A DNA stretch of 64,000 nucleotides from positions 1,736,001 through 1,800,000 of the forward strand of contig CP085828.1 of NCBI GenBank assembly GCA_020809705.1. The letters run 5' to 3'. Positions within the stretch are counted from its first letter, which is position 1, and each line of letters starts with the position of its first letter. The translations under genes were made by a program, and so were the position numbers. The notes beneath the pieces are model-generated. The model did not search any database and was not told where the DNA came from. It saw only the letters and a program-made list of their open reading frames with translations. Source of the stretch: Calonectria ilicicola (taxonomy: Eukaryota > Ascomycota > Sordariomycetes > Hypocreales > Nectriaceae). Shown one piece after another: positions 22,176 through 35,051 of this stretch.

Positions 22176-23714
22176 CTTTATGTGCAGTGATTCATTAGAT
22201 CTAAGAAGGTACAAAAAAGGAAAGAAGAAAAAAACCGACGTTGAGATAAGTCACCGACGGCTAGCTCCCTGTGGTCAATTAGAAATTCTTCGAAGTTCCG
22301 AGACCTATCCTAAGTTTTCCAACCGGGCTTGAGCCGAGGGGTTGGTGCCTCAGACATCAAGCATCGTCATAGGCCGACTGCGGCAGCTAACGATTCTAGT
22401 CGCTTCTCATTGGCCAAGATTAATAATTCAACAATACCGATCCAACCCCGATCCAAGCGCTCACCACCCGCTTCATGACATGGGCAAAAAGCCAGCGAAT
22501 TTCTAGCCTCAATGAAAAGTATCTCTTACGGTCACATCGGATTCTTAAACAAGGAATAGGTTGGGTGTATCTCTCAATGCCAACAGCTTAGGTGCTTGGA
22601 GTTGCACTCCAAACTATGCCGAATGTACCCCGAGCTGCCGTCTTAAGCCGAGCCAAGTTGCAACGCCCGAACCGACATCCAGAATGCAAATGTGCGAATT
22701 GACATCGAAGAAACAAACAAAAATCGGTTGAGGCAGGGTGGCTTTTGAAATGAGTGTCTCCCGCAATTGCCAAAGCTACCCGTGTCTCCAATTTCACCGC
22801 TGTTGGTTACGCGCACCCAAAATATTAGAACAATTCATTATTCAATGTGGGAAAAATGTCGAGAAATGGGTTTGGAGTTTGACCCCTCTCCCAGTTGGCA
22901 ACTAGGAGCATGCTAGCACGTACAATTACATCATGCCCTACCCCTCACCTCGTACCAGCTGCTAAAGAAGTGAGGCTGCTGTCATTATGGAGTTGATGGC
23001 TGAAACACCCATCGGACGAGAGTCTCCGCTCCGATTACCGTAACGCCAAGGCATTGTGACTCCCAGTAGCTATCATGCCAGCCTCTTGGGCCTCTCGGCT
23101 TTCTGTGCCGACCTTTCAGGTGCAGTCTCCACAGCGGAGCTAGGTGATGAGACCATATGCTCTCGGATTTGAAGCATACAATACAACCCTTGAAAGATTG
23201 TGCTGTCTCTACTTTTCCTTCCTATTTCTTGACTGCCTAGTGGGAAAACAAAACATAAATAAGAACTAATCAAATAAATTAGATGTATGATTTTGTTCTA
23301 AGTAACGTTATTTATTTATTTGTGGGTGTTGACTTGGTATTTTGGGCAGTCAAGTTCTGTAGTACCTCATTAGAAAATGTCCCGGGGGCACAATCTTTCA
23401 GGGGGGTGTATTGTAGTCACACTTCACACTTGTACTACAACGCACGAGAGTGAGCGAGGAGAGGCGGGGCACGTTGAGTGAAACAAAAGTCATAAAAAAG
23501 AGGTTATTCCTCTGTTCGACCATGGTATATTGCAAACCAAACCCGTATGATAACCCGTCTATACCATAACTGCCAAATCAATTCATGTCATGCGTATTTG
23601 CTGGCTGGCCGATGCAATGCCGAACGCCTAATTCAACGCCAAAACTCCTTTCAATGTGATCCGTGCCTTCTTTCCCTATCTTATTAAATCGATTGTCATT
23701 GGAGTGTGGGCCAT
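22176..23714. other. Intergenic region upstream of MDJ1 and downstream of the SAP30-like gene
   Basis: No gene-like frame. It contains the second MITE-like element (23179-23413). Sequence either side of that element is unremarkable. Confidence 0.6.
23179..23413. mobile_element. MITE-like non-autonomous element, copy 2 (better preserved)
   Basis: About 235 bp, flanked by TA at 23177-23178 and 23414-23415. The left end runs from CAATACAACCCTTGAAAG into ATTGTGC. The right end, read on the minus strand, has CAATACACCCCCCTGAAAG into ATTGTGC, so about 25 bp pair with few mismatches. A second inverted pair lies inside it: CTTGACTGCC near the left and GGCAGTCAAG near the right, so the whole element could fold back. 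There is no open frame. It shares ends and overall order with copy 1 at 1813-2056. Confidence 0.68.
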
Positions 23715-24356
23715 CTACATGGCAATGTAGGTCTTGGAGACGCGCTTAGGATCGTGGCGGATCTTGTAGATAAAGTCGACAATCACATCACTCTCTTGAA
23801 CGCCCATGCCGTTAAAATGTTTCCGTACCGTGAGAGCGAGGCGATCCTTGCTCTGGCGGCGAGCTTGTCGCTTGCGGGCCATTGTGGGAGAGTAGAGGCC
23901 GATGCCGCTCGTTTGGGATAGAATCCACTGGCAGTAGGGGTTGGAGAAGGAAGACGGTGTGTTCAAGCGGTGCTCGCGACGGTAGGCATGAAGGACTTCT
24001 CGTTCGAAGGTGGCCCATTTCAGCTATTGTATGATAATGTTAGCGATGCGAAATTCTGAGGCGCGCCCGAAGCGCGACGGGGGCTATCAAGAAAGAGTCC
24101 TCGCCGAGTCGTCGCAAAGGAGGACAGAGGTAGGGGAGAGGGGGCGACGAACGCTGGGGGGAGTCGGCTCCGCGGGAGGGGGAGGGGGAGGAGGTGCGGC
24201 AGCAGCGTTGGCAGCATCTCTCATGTGCGAATGGCTATTCTGACTAGCGCCACGACGCATCTTGGTAGACGTGTGGCCATTGCCATTCTTCTCCTTGTGG
24301 TTGGTAGCGTCTAACTTGGAGTCGTCGTGGGTGCGGGAGGATTTTGTGGGCGGCAT
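23715..24356 (-). CDS. SAP30-like subunit of a Sin3 histone deacetylase complex
   Basis: SAP30-type proteins bind the Sin3 scaffold and bring the Rpd3/HDAC complex to chromatin. The second exon (24023..23715, 103 codons) carries the Sin3-binding domain: LKWATFEREVLHAYRREHRL, then GIGLYSPTMARKRQARRQSK, then LALTVRKHFNGMGVQESDVI and VDFIYKI, close to the protein's end. The first exon (24356 to about 24126) starts at MPPTKSS and encodes a Lys/Ser/Asn-rich head with seven consecutive prolines. The join is uncertain: the acceptor ATAG before 24023 is clear, but no good donor is visible. A weak GT at 24125 gives a 102-bp intron and an in-frame 179-residue protein; another weak GT in the same GC-rich stretch would shorten exon 1. 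The domain call is firmer than the gene model. Confidence 0.75.
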
Positions 24357-27300
24357 GGTGAAGAAGCGCGGCCAAAGCGATGAAAGATTATGGGTGGGAT
24401 CTGCAAATAGGGGACTCAAGGCGATAATTGTCTAGGAGAGTATCGTAGGCAGCGGGCGGTTACATGATCTGGGGATCGTGGGCTGAGGGAATGGGAGGAG
24501 GAGATTTGTCGACCGGCGTCGGGGCCATGGGACCTGGGGCGTGGGCATTTCAATTCTCGCACGCGCACAGCTCTACTAGCCCACCAACGTCACAACCACT
24601 TTTGCGCTGGACCCTAACCAACTAGCTTGTCAGCTTGCTGGATGGAGGATCCAGTATCACCTGCTGAGAGCGAAAGAGTGGGGCCGCCTCGTTCCATACA
24701 GCGGGGCCCATTAACCTGTCGTTGCAGCGGGCGACGGAAAACAAAACACAGCATGGAAGACATTGGATGAGGAAGCTCAGGAATGAGGGGGCAGAAATAA
24801 TTAATTAAAGAATAGAGTAGGGAAATGCATGACGGGCTATAAAGTGGGATGTATCTAGCTGTGAATGCTATATATTTTATTGCAAATTTTTTTTTCGTAT
24901 TGTAAGGATGGCTCACCTGCTCAACCCTTCCCTTCGGCGCAGCACGTCTCATCCTCTGCCCTTACTCCATCCTTCAATCAAAGGCACTCGGGACTCGGTT
25001 TTTCCAGGGCGGGAACCACCTGCTCCAGAACCGCCACAACCGTCCAGCTTCCATATTCCAGCCCCACGGACGGAGCGAAGCCACCGAAGGCTGTTGTGCA
25101 GCAGGCCGCGACTCGAGGGCGCCAACGGGACCCCCGCGTGGGAATGCCCGTCTCTCGTACCTGACAGAGGCGTTGAGGATGTGGCATCTAGTGCGCTTCT
25201 GGGACCATCCCCTGAACGCCCCTCTCGCTCCAAAAGAAAGCAAAATGAAGGTGTATGTGTGCCGCAGAAGTGAGACGGCGAAATGCAGGCAAGGGAAGAT
25301 TTGAGAGGATGAGGGGCCTCCTCCACCCCGCGCCGGAGGGTTTCGGCCATGCGTGCAACGTGCAAAAGATCCCTCTCTGCAGGTGGCTGCCCACCTGTCT
25401 CTCCGCGACTCAAGGGACAGGATTCGCTCAGCCACATGGGCAAAACAAACGCTAGGAAGTCTGGAGTGGCAGAGCCATTTTTCCTGCACATGGCCAGCAG
25501 CCAAACCAGAACAGTGTGGCATTGCATGACGCCCTACGAAACCATCGTCATCATCGTACCGTCATCAGGCCGAGGCGGGCGCGGGGAGTTGTCTGGCCAT
25601 TCAGACGAGAGCCCTATCCAATGGCTGGTCTACTGTACGTTGACTGCATGCATTAGCTGTCTGGGTCAACTCAGCCTTTCAATTCAACCAGCAACGCCCA
25701 TGGCTCAATTGGGTTGCCTTCAAGTCGACAACCGTGGCCCAGGAGCCGGTCTTTGATCCGGCGGGAATGGAAATTCGACAACTCGCATGGGGAAAGAGAA
25801 AAGAAGTTGGGGGTCACCGGTGGATTAACTTAAGCCCTTCTTGCATTTCGCCCGTCGTTTCCACTGCGGAAACCTGCATTGCCCAGGAAGATCTATCGAA
25901 CCCAGCACTTAAATCGCTGCATCGCCATCACCACTGCACTGGCAAGGTGGATCGCCTCCAGAGAGAACCCCCACGATCCCGCCCCACGCTCCGTTGCCGG
26001 AGTGGGTCAGTCCGTGGGATGAAGACAGAGACATACAGATCCAAGGTGGAAAGCTGAAAAGTATCAACTTTGAGCTTCCAGATGCGCCTCTCGCCCCATC
26101 CGCGCAACCGATCTCGCCGCCAGTGATGCATTAATCAGGGATGCGAGCACCAGGTTTGATATTTGGCTCATGCTTGCATGTTTTGGCCGAACTCGCAAGG
26201 GTCAGCACTCCAACTCGAGTGGCGCATTTCCTTTTCATCAACGCGCATCAGCCTAGATGCAGGTGGCTTTTATAATTACTTTTTCAACAAAGCGTCCCAG
26301 CAAATCATGAGGCTGAGAAGGTGATCAGCATCGGCGGGTCGAGATCCTAGGAAACGTGATGTGGGTGCAACTCTTCGGCACTGCTCGACTTCCTTCTTGA
26401 CACGCCTCTCGGTTAATTAAAAGCCTGTTTTTGATCATCTGCGTGGCCAGGTCGTCCATGTTAGTAAACTAAAGTAGCCGACTGAGTGGATGAGAATGAC
26501 CAGCTGGAGGAAGCCTGATGCTCAGAGCCTAACAAGTCCAAAACGCAGGTCACGCTATTCCCGCTAGATCCGTCCTCTTGAGCACATGGGTTGGCCACTT
26601 GCGGCGTTTAGGAAGCTGGCTCAGTTTGGGTGATTGGGCAAAGGCCTCCAGGAGTTGTTGGTTTCCACCCACCCCAGACTGAGGCTCTCTTGCCATGCAC
26701 CTGTCAGGGAGGGGAAAGAGGGTTGGCATGCCCTCATGTCGGTTCATGCACAGCGGGGATCATCGTCTTTGTCTTGGGTTACGCCGCGCTCTTCTCTAGT
26801 CACGGGCCTTGCGCGGGGGGAGGACGAGGGGCCGTGTATCCATCTGTATGTGCCGCTCCATCGGGATGGATAATTACGGACTGGCAAGCCTTGTTGGGTG
26901 GGCGAGCGCATGACGGGTGGAGGGCTACGGATGGAGGCTTACTCTAGTCGACGGGAGGGAGACAGCTCTCTAGTCGACCCAGCTAGTTTGAAGTATAATC
27001 GTCTTAGCACGCAACAGGCAAGATGTCGTCGATGCCCGATGGCGACAGCAACTCCGTCAGGTTGACGTCGAGAAAAGCAAGGAGTCACTTTGATTATTAC
27101 ATGTAACTGTTTACAATGCATTTCCCTCAGTGCGGCAGATAATGCGATGATCATCGAGATACAGCTGTGCGAGCGCAAAACCCTGGGCGATAAGCAACAA
27201 TAGGAACTCACCCATTACCAATCCGAACCAACTGCTTTGGACAATGTGCATGGTAATGGGAATAGGCCTGGAGGCGCGAGTGACGCGGGACTTGTCTCAG

Positions 27301-30300
27301 CGCGCACAATGCAGCGCACCTCAATCTAAAGCGAAGCAGATGTCAGCCGCTGTGGAGCCAAGATCAAGAAATCTGGGGTGGCCACACTCCATCCTCCACC
27401 GGCCGAGTTGCTGGGTTTTGGCTGGGCGCCCCGGAAGTCATCCAATCCCACAACGACGGGACACGCCCTCCCACGCCGATGATGCCGCTTGGAGGTTGGC
27501 TCGCTCACTAGCTGGCGCGCCACAAACAAGTGTGCTAAAGAAGTCGGCCGGTCGCCTGCCCTTGTCCATTTTTTCCCGTAGCGCAGTCAAGCGATGGGGG
27601 CGAGTGACGAGAAAAAGTTGGCACAAAGTCGAGTGATGGTTTATATATGGAGTCGGTCCACCATGTACTCTTGTTTTTCAACTTCTAGCTCTGAGGATAT
27701 AGCAGCGAGTCAGTTGCCGGCCGGAACAAAGCTATGAATACGACTTACAAGGGGTGTTCTGCCCATGTCTCCTTACGGAGTACAGCGCTCGTCCAAGGCC
27801 ATTCTTCTAAAGTGCCGTACCAGCCCTGCAACATTCCCACCCACGCCTTTTCTTTAACCATGCCATTCGTGTTTTGGCGCAACTTGTCGGGCGTTGGAGA
27901 AAATGGCGCATCCTGGCCACTGTCTGGGCGGGGACACCCTTGAATGGCATCCTGGTTAGAACCAGCTCCCCACTAACTTAAGCCTCTTCCAGATGCGCTT
28001 CGACCACATCGACAGCCCCCCCTTGTTAATGGCTTGGCCAACGACTCTTGAAAGAACACTCAGTATCTAAAGCATCTCCTCGGGTTTGAGATGTTGTTTT
28101 GATGATTGGGATCAGCCTCTTCTTCTCCAACGCTATGAGATCCCTGCTCGGAGCTTTAAATTGGGGGTCGCCTTTGCCCCTCTCCCCCAATTTATTGATT
28201 GATACCTCGTGGCGATGCCGTTTGTGAGTAGACTTGATGGTAAACTAGTCGGCGTGAGGCTGCATTGTCTGGTGATAATTGGAGGTTCTCAGCCCCGGAT
28301 TGCCGCCCGCCTGGTTCTGGGGAACAAAGACACGGGTGGCCAAACTTGCCTCTTCCCAAGCCACTTTAGGTAGGCCCTCGTGCTTCCCCGTGTTGATCAG
28401 CATCTGAACATTGTACGTATTTGGAACCCTCTGCATTCATGGTTCAACAGCAAGCAAGAGATAGAATGCCGCGCCATCAGCGCCATCCAATCCAGAAAGG
28501 GTGAAATCATCTGGCTTGCATGTGTTCTTCCCCACTATCCCTATCAATACGACTGTGGCAGAACAGCTAGCGCTTCAATGTCATCTCGCCTCCAAAACTA
28601 AACATCAGGCATTTCTGTGCAGTTATAGTGCTTACAATACTCAATTCACGCAATGATGGCCTTTATGGCGACTCAAAGTCGCTCTGTTCGACAAGATTCC
28701 AAAGAATTATGGGCGTGTGAGACCAGGATGATGGCTCATCTCACAAGCGCCATTGTGTCACCTCCCCAGAATGCAAATGAACAAGGCTTGGATACGTGTT
28801 TGACCAAACTCACGCGCCTCTGGTTCCTGAGCACGCGACAAACCACCAGATTACCGATGAGCATCGTGGGGATGTTATTGCATCCATGCCAGACCAGCCT
28901 AAGCCTTGGAAGGGGCAAATGTATCACGAGTAGAGCGACGTCTCGTGTCGATATTAGCATACAAGGTATACTTCTACCCGTACTCCGGATAGATGCCGCG
29001 CATTCTCCACCCCGATGATCCGGGAAGCAAAGCGACCTCATCATTAGTGTGGAGGCCGCACCATTGCTCATGCCACACACGCGACAAGATGTGAAGACTG
29101 CTTAGGCAAGCGGGCCGCTTGCTAAGAGCTCATCAGGCAATGCCCGTCACCGGCGCCAGCGGCAAGGCAGCTAGGGTCAGGCATGGTTGAGGTGGCCCGT
29201 GAACACTTGACAGTCCTTGGTAGCCTGACCAAGGAGAGAGCCCAATGTCAGCTTGCGCGGTCAGGTCGGCGTGGAAAGAGTAATTTGAACAGGACAGGTA
29301 TGCAATACAATGCACATGACAAGCAGGGCGCAACCGGTGTGCTTGTAAAAAAGATGTCTCAAAGACAGCATACCAGGATTCCAGCCACCAACAGCACCTA
29401 CAGCATTACGGATACAAACAGCTCGGTCGTGGTTCCAAGTTGCGGCGGCTTCGGGGCTCCCTGGCAAGCCCGACTGGCCTTTGCAGATTGCAGGGATGGA
29501 GGGTGTATGTGCGTGGACCGCTGAGTCGACGAGCCATATGAAATCGCCAGCTATGGGATGGGATGTCCAAAAGGGACCATGGATCATGGATGGCAAGGCC
29601 CCAATTAATCGGCCTCCCCTCCCTCCCTTCGATTTCTTCGGTCCCTCCCCTGGCCAGCGCGCAGTGGCCCCCGGTCAATATGCCAACAAGAGCTGGTGGC
29701 CGTGGCAGGTTGCGCCCCTTGCTGGTCAGTTACTCGGACAGTCCTGGTGCAGTGAGCTGCACATCAGGGCAAAGCAGCACTGACATGGATTGACGGAGGG
29801 GCCTGGGACGGCGAGGGTTGCCTTGGCCGGGGGGGTAGGGCACTGCAAACGAGGCGACGCTAGGAGCGGAGGTTGACGAAAGGCAAGGGGGGTGTCTTTG
29901 AGAGCTGTGGGAGTGGGTGAGGGGACGAGACGAGGTGGAGTGGAGATGGTGGAGAGGAGACCGAAAGTGAGGGTGGGAGGGTGGAGAGCTCCAGTCGCAT
30001 CAGACTCTTGACTGATGGATGGCACAGTACCGCGCGGGACAAGAGGCCGTACTAAGTAGGTACCGGCCGACTTTGCGTCTCACCCAAAAATATGTGCGGC
30101 AGAGACCTGGGTCAGCTAGTGCGCAAGTACCGCACCGCACCGCACCGTACCGGGGGAAGCCAGTGACCAGGCTAGGAATGGAGCTGTACCTCGCAGATGG
30201 GACGTCGTCGCGGCTTATGTTGGTGTTTGCTGAGTTGTGGTTCCGAATTTTTTTTTTTTGGTCGAGGGTCCATGCCTTAAGACCCCCCAATGACCCCCCA

Positions 30301-31887
30301 CCCTACCCGCGTCCACGCGCTGCTGCCACTTCCACTTCCCCAGAGCAACTCGTTCATCGGACCCGGAGACTGCTCGTCGCAAGCCGATTTGTATGCCTTA
30401 TTTGGGACGTCGTTCTGGTTGATTTTTATCGACTTTCCCCTGTTTTTCCCGTTCACCTTTATCGATTATCTTTCGGGCCTCATCAGCACTTTGTGTGAGC
30501 TGTCGTCGCACTCGCCGCACCCGCCGTGTCCTATCTGCGCCTATCCGCCGTCCGAGCTTCCGTTCTTCAGTCGCGTTGACCTTAGCTTGCGCATTGTGAA
30601 CAGACATTGTGCTCTCGAACCCGAGGTACTGTACGTATGCACCCGTGTTTTCTTTCTTCTTCCTCTACTTCTTTCATCCTGCCCAAGTCTCTCTATCTTG
30701 CCCTGCATTCTTCCTTCCACCACCACTTTCCTCGGCCGGGTCGCTGCAATAACCTCTTGGCTGGCCCTTTTTACATTCCTCGCGCCATCCTCATCGTCTT
30801 TTGCTCCACCGCGGGCCCTTCCGTCCGCTGCTGGGGACGCCGCCAAATTCAACCACCATCAGCCCGCCGAGATGTCAAGGTATAACCATGGTCTTGGATG
30901 CCAGTGCTGGCCTTCAGAGTGCGGCTGAAGGCCTAACCACGGGCACGGATGCCACAATTTGCCATCATGGGTCATGGTTTTGGTCGTGGTTCTGGTTTTA
31001 TTCCCGATTAGGCGCCATTCGCACTTTTCGCCCTTCGAGCCCTTGAGGGACACACGTCGCCTCCTTCACCTCTACTGCACGCACATGTTTTTCTCGGTGT
31101 TTCTCCATTTCCCTCCACTTGGCAATCCACCCGTGGCCCCTCCGCCCTCTCCCCCGACCCAGCCATCCATGAGACAGAGCAGGCAGGCAAATACCCGAGG
31201 CCAAACTCTTCATCATCTTCGTCTCGACAACTCGGCTCTGGCCGAGCATGGCGTCCCTACCATCAAAATCCCATTAGAGCTTTGCGCGACGAATCAACGC
31301 TTCTATTACTAAAAAGTTGTCTCCGCGCCGTTTCGACGTCCCCAGTCGGGGTCCCACATCCCGGCTTCCCCCAAGGACGCTTGACGTCCCTGGTCCACTT
31401 GGCATAGCATTTTACCCGCAAAAACACGCGACCACCTTCTCGTCCTCCACTGACATTAAGTAACTAGGCTCCCGATCTGCCTCATCTCTTGGTGTTCCTC
31501 CCAATTCCAACTATCGTCTGGCCGGATTTCGCATCGCGCCTTCTCACCATCCTCCCTTCGATCCCCGAGACAAACTGGTCGCCCCGCCTGTCATGCATGG
31601 GGTGTGACTCGCATTGAGTCTGTAAGGGCTGATCAGATCTATAACTTGTCCCGCATTCACAGCCCCCGGCGCCAACCCCGCGATTCATACGACGCCTCTC
31701 TCATTTTCCATACGCTACAGCACTGCGCAACCTTTTGGGTCGTTTATTCATTTTAGTTTATCGGATCGATTTGTCAAGCATCTAACCAAGTCCACTCGAA
31801 GATCACCTTCGCTCGCGAGCATCTCATCCTAATCAACTCGTACCACCCGGCCATTATTCCTTTGTTCTCCACTCCACGCGTCAGGTC
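24357..31887. other. Long region without a supportable gene (about 7.5 kb)
   Basis: Many short frames occur on both strands, the longest being 192 codons at 24949-25527 (-) and 212 codons at 30290-30928 (+), but none shows a domain or a conserved-looking pattern. From about 30.3 kb the plus strand turns CT-rich, as in a fungal leader, and probably belongs to the promoter and 5' leader of the transcription factor gene. A cluster of GTACCG and ACCGC motifs lies at 30027-30152. No RNA gene or element ends were recognised. Confidence 0.55.
30124..30153. repeat. Short ACCGC tandem repeat with GTACC borders
   Basis: Four consecutive ACCGC-type units sit between two GTACC words. Two further GTACCG motifs lie at 30027 and 30060. 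It is about 1.7 kb upstream of the transcription factor start codon. Confidence 0.7.
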
Positions 31888-34800
31888 ATGGCCTCAGTAC
31901 TAGCCACCCAACCCAGCGACCTAAAACCCATTCTTCCCATCTCTCCGGTCAGTTCTGGCGCACTGGGCACACTACAGCATCATTCGCCCATTGATATGAT
32001 GCAAACTCAAGACCGGCACCGTGAGCCGAGTCGCTCACCAGACGATGGCGATCATGAAGGAAAGGACGAGAATCACGATGGTCCCAACGGAGCCTCCTCT
32101 AACTCAGATGGAAATGGCCCTGCAAGAAAAAGGCGAAGGAGCCGCAAGGGTCTTGATAAACGGTTTGAATGTAATGCTGAAGGATGTGGAAAGAGTTATT
32201 CTAGAGCCGAGCATTTGTATGTTCTGCAACAAGAATATTAACGCTTAGAAGAATGAACTGACCATTTCTAGATACCGCCATCAGCTCAACCACAACTCAA
32301 AAACAACATATCATTGCAACTTCCCTAATTGTACCAGAACATTTGTTCGAGGAGATCTGCTGAAGAGACACATGGATCGACATGCGGCCAAAGGCTCCCA
32401 GCTCAATCAGAGAGATACTATGGCCGGTCATATTGCCCCAGTACTAGCCCCTGGCTCCAATTCCCCAGATTTCAGCCGAAGCTCGATGGACTATTCCAAA
32501 GCCCGTCCAGCCCCGATGCAATATCAAGGACAGGACCCAAATATGCATCCTTATTCCCCCATGGCCGCAACACCGCAAATGTTTCCAACAAACGGAGGCC
32601 TCCCGAATGGAATGGACGCTTTTGGGGCACAGAGTCAGGGGTTCGAGAGCCGTCCACAGCTTTCCCAACCTCAATCACCAATAGTGTCGCAGCGTCCCAA
32701 CAATGGCACGCCTTATGGGGTTATGTCGCCAATCGCCAATCAGTCTGCCTTTGCGAAGCAACAGGCGATGTCTCAAACCAATTTTGTCCCTCAGCAAAAT
32801 GTGATGCCTATGAATTTGCCACCTTCCCAATTCTCAAGTGGCCAAAATTTAAATTCACAGGAATCAGGACAAGTTTTCAACACTGGGACCAGTGCGGAAT
32901 ATACTGAACCAGGAACGTCTCAGGCTGGTGAATTGATGATGCTGGATCAGATGGCCATGCCTGGTACTGTTCCTGTATTTGGTGGTGATGGAGATCTCAA
33001 CAAATCCCCGTACGTCGGAATGCCGGAGGATTTCATGGCCTACCTGTTCAACTCGCCTCAGGCGAACATGACCCCTGTGATTCCACCAGCATATGCGACG
33101 TAAGTGCACCAAATAATTCAAGTCTACCAGTTGGCTCACAGGTTATAGTTATGGTGACTTGCAAAGCACCCAATTCAACATGTCTCTACTAGGAGGCGAT
33201 GCCGCTGGGCTTGGATACTTCCCGGCGGCCCCGCAAACAGTCATGTCCGTCACTAACCTCCTAGAGCAGCAAGTTCCAGAGGCAACAATATCCGAGGAGA
33301 AAAGCCAAGAACTGTTTGATTTTGTCAAGGAGCGCTTCCACGACAGCAAACATACACCTGTTGATCGACGATGGGATGGCATACTCGAGGGCGACCGCAA
33401 TCATGGTGACCATATGTTGAGCAAGAGAATGATGCAAGCATACATTGGCTCTTACTGGTACCATTTCAGCGACCAGATGCCCATCCTCCATAAACCGACA
33501 TTTTCTCCTGACAACACTCCAAACCTCCTGTTATTATCCATGATGGCGATTGGGGCTGCCTGCCTTGACCGAACTCATGGCCACAAAGTAACCAAGGCTG
33601 GAGCTCAACTCTCCAATTTCCTTGCTTGGCATTTGCGCTGGGACATATTCATGGATCTCAACTTCCGACCACCAGCCAAGCTTTGGGTATTCCAAGCTTT
33701 GATTCTTCTGGAATTGTATGAGAAGATGTACTCTTCTCGAGAATTGCACGAACGTGCTCACATTCACCATGCAACAACCATCACATTGATGCGACGTGGC
33801 CGTTCGTTGATTGGCAAATCTGCTCTCGAGTCGCCTCCTAATCCTCGCGATGGCTCCAATGGATCCCGACAGTCGTCAACGTCCAGTGTTGCCCCAACCG
33901 CTGAGAAATGGTGGGAACATTGGGTCACCAACGAAGCGACACGCCGTGCAGCTTTTGCAGCGTTTGTGATTGATTCTATCCACGCTACCATGTTTGGTCA
34001 TTCGGCAGTCATGGTTGCACATGAGATGAGGCTCCCCTTACCTTGTGACGAGTCAATGTGGCGCGCAGGTAGCAGTGCCGAAGTTTGGAGGATTGAGTCG
34101 AATCTGATGTCCAACGGCATCAAACCGACATCATTTTTGGAAGGCCTCAAGCGAACTCTCAGCAATCAAGAAGTGCACACCAATTCATTTGGCAGGACAG
34201 TTTTGATGGCTGGACTTCTGAGCGTGTCTTGGCATATGCACCAACGAGATCTTCAAGTCAATGTTCTTGGTGGAGGCATCATTCAAGCTTTAGGAGGTCG
34301 AGATAGATGGCGCGCGACTTTGACGAGAGCTTATGATACCTGGAAGGTGGACTTTGACAAGGCTTTGGAACGATCAGAACCTTCCTCAGACCCCTACCGA
34401 AACGATGCCACAAAAAAGAATGAGTTTAATGTTGTGTTTGAAAGCCGTACTGTCCTTCACCACTTGGCACACATGGCAATGCATGCCGATATCGTCGATT
34501 GCCAGATGTTCGCCCGGGCAAAACGACTACTCGGACGAGCCATTGGCCCTCAAGAGTTCAGTAGTGCTCAGAGACGTATCAAGGATCACTGGGCGCACTC
34601 GGCACGAGCTAGAGATGCAACCTTTTATGCGCTCAAGTTCTTGTGCTCCGTCTTGGCACCTGACCAAGTAACACCCGCACATGCCGGAGGCTATCACTTG
34701 GATGAACCGTACGATGCCCGTGACGACGTTTTACTCAATCGCCCATGGGTCCTATATTTTGCCGCCCTTGTGGTGTGGTCATACGGATTCGCGCTGGAGG

Positions 34801-35051
34801 GACCTTGCACGAGTGCTCCACAGCCCACGACACGTCAAGAAAAGCTGGATCAGATGAGGGAGTACTTTGGCCGATTTGGCACCATCGAGAACCCCAGCAA
34901 CCTACAAGGCAAGACTGGTATCAACCAAAACACAGCACTCTTGATGATCCTCAAGGACACATTCGAAACCACGCGCTGGGAGCTCTTACACGAGGCCTCG
35001 ACTCTTCTAAACAACTGTATTATCCTCAACGCAGGCGGTACGATCAACTAA
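31888..35051 (+). CDS. C2H2 zinc-finger transcription factor with fungal-specific regulatory domain
   Basis: A nuclear DNA-binding regulator; its target pathway cannot be told from sequence. Exons are 31888-32216, 32272-33099 and 33149-35051, giving 1019 residues. A basic patch (ARKRRRSRKGLDKR) precedes two C2H2 fingers of the C-x4-C-x12-H-x3-H type: CNAEGCGKSY...HLYRHQLNH, split by intron 1, and CNFPNCTRTF...LLKRHMDRH. A long Gln/Pro/Met/Ser-rich region follows. The C-terminal half is a fungal_trans-type domain: MQAYIGSYWYHFSDQMPILH, LLLSMMAIGAACLDRTHG, LWVFQALILLELYEKMYSSR and AFAAFVIDSIHATMFGHSAVM. At the second intron the first AG would give an immediate stop, so the AG at 33147-33148 was chosen, which keeps the frame. 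The upstream region is unusually long. Confidence 0.9.

Noticed and set aside
24949..25527. 192-codon minus-strand frame
   Set aside because: No recognisable domain, overlapping equally long frames on both strands, composition expected from GC-rich non-coding DNA.
30290..30928. 212-codon plus-strand frame rich in Leu, Pro, Ser and Phe
   Set aside because: Composition follows from the CT-rich leader-like sequence; no family resemblance.
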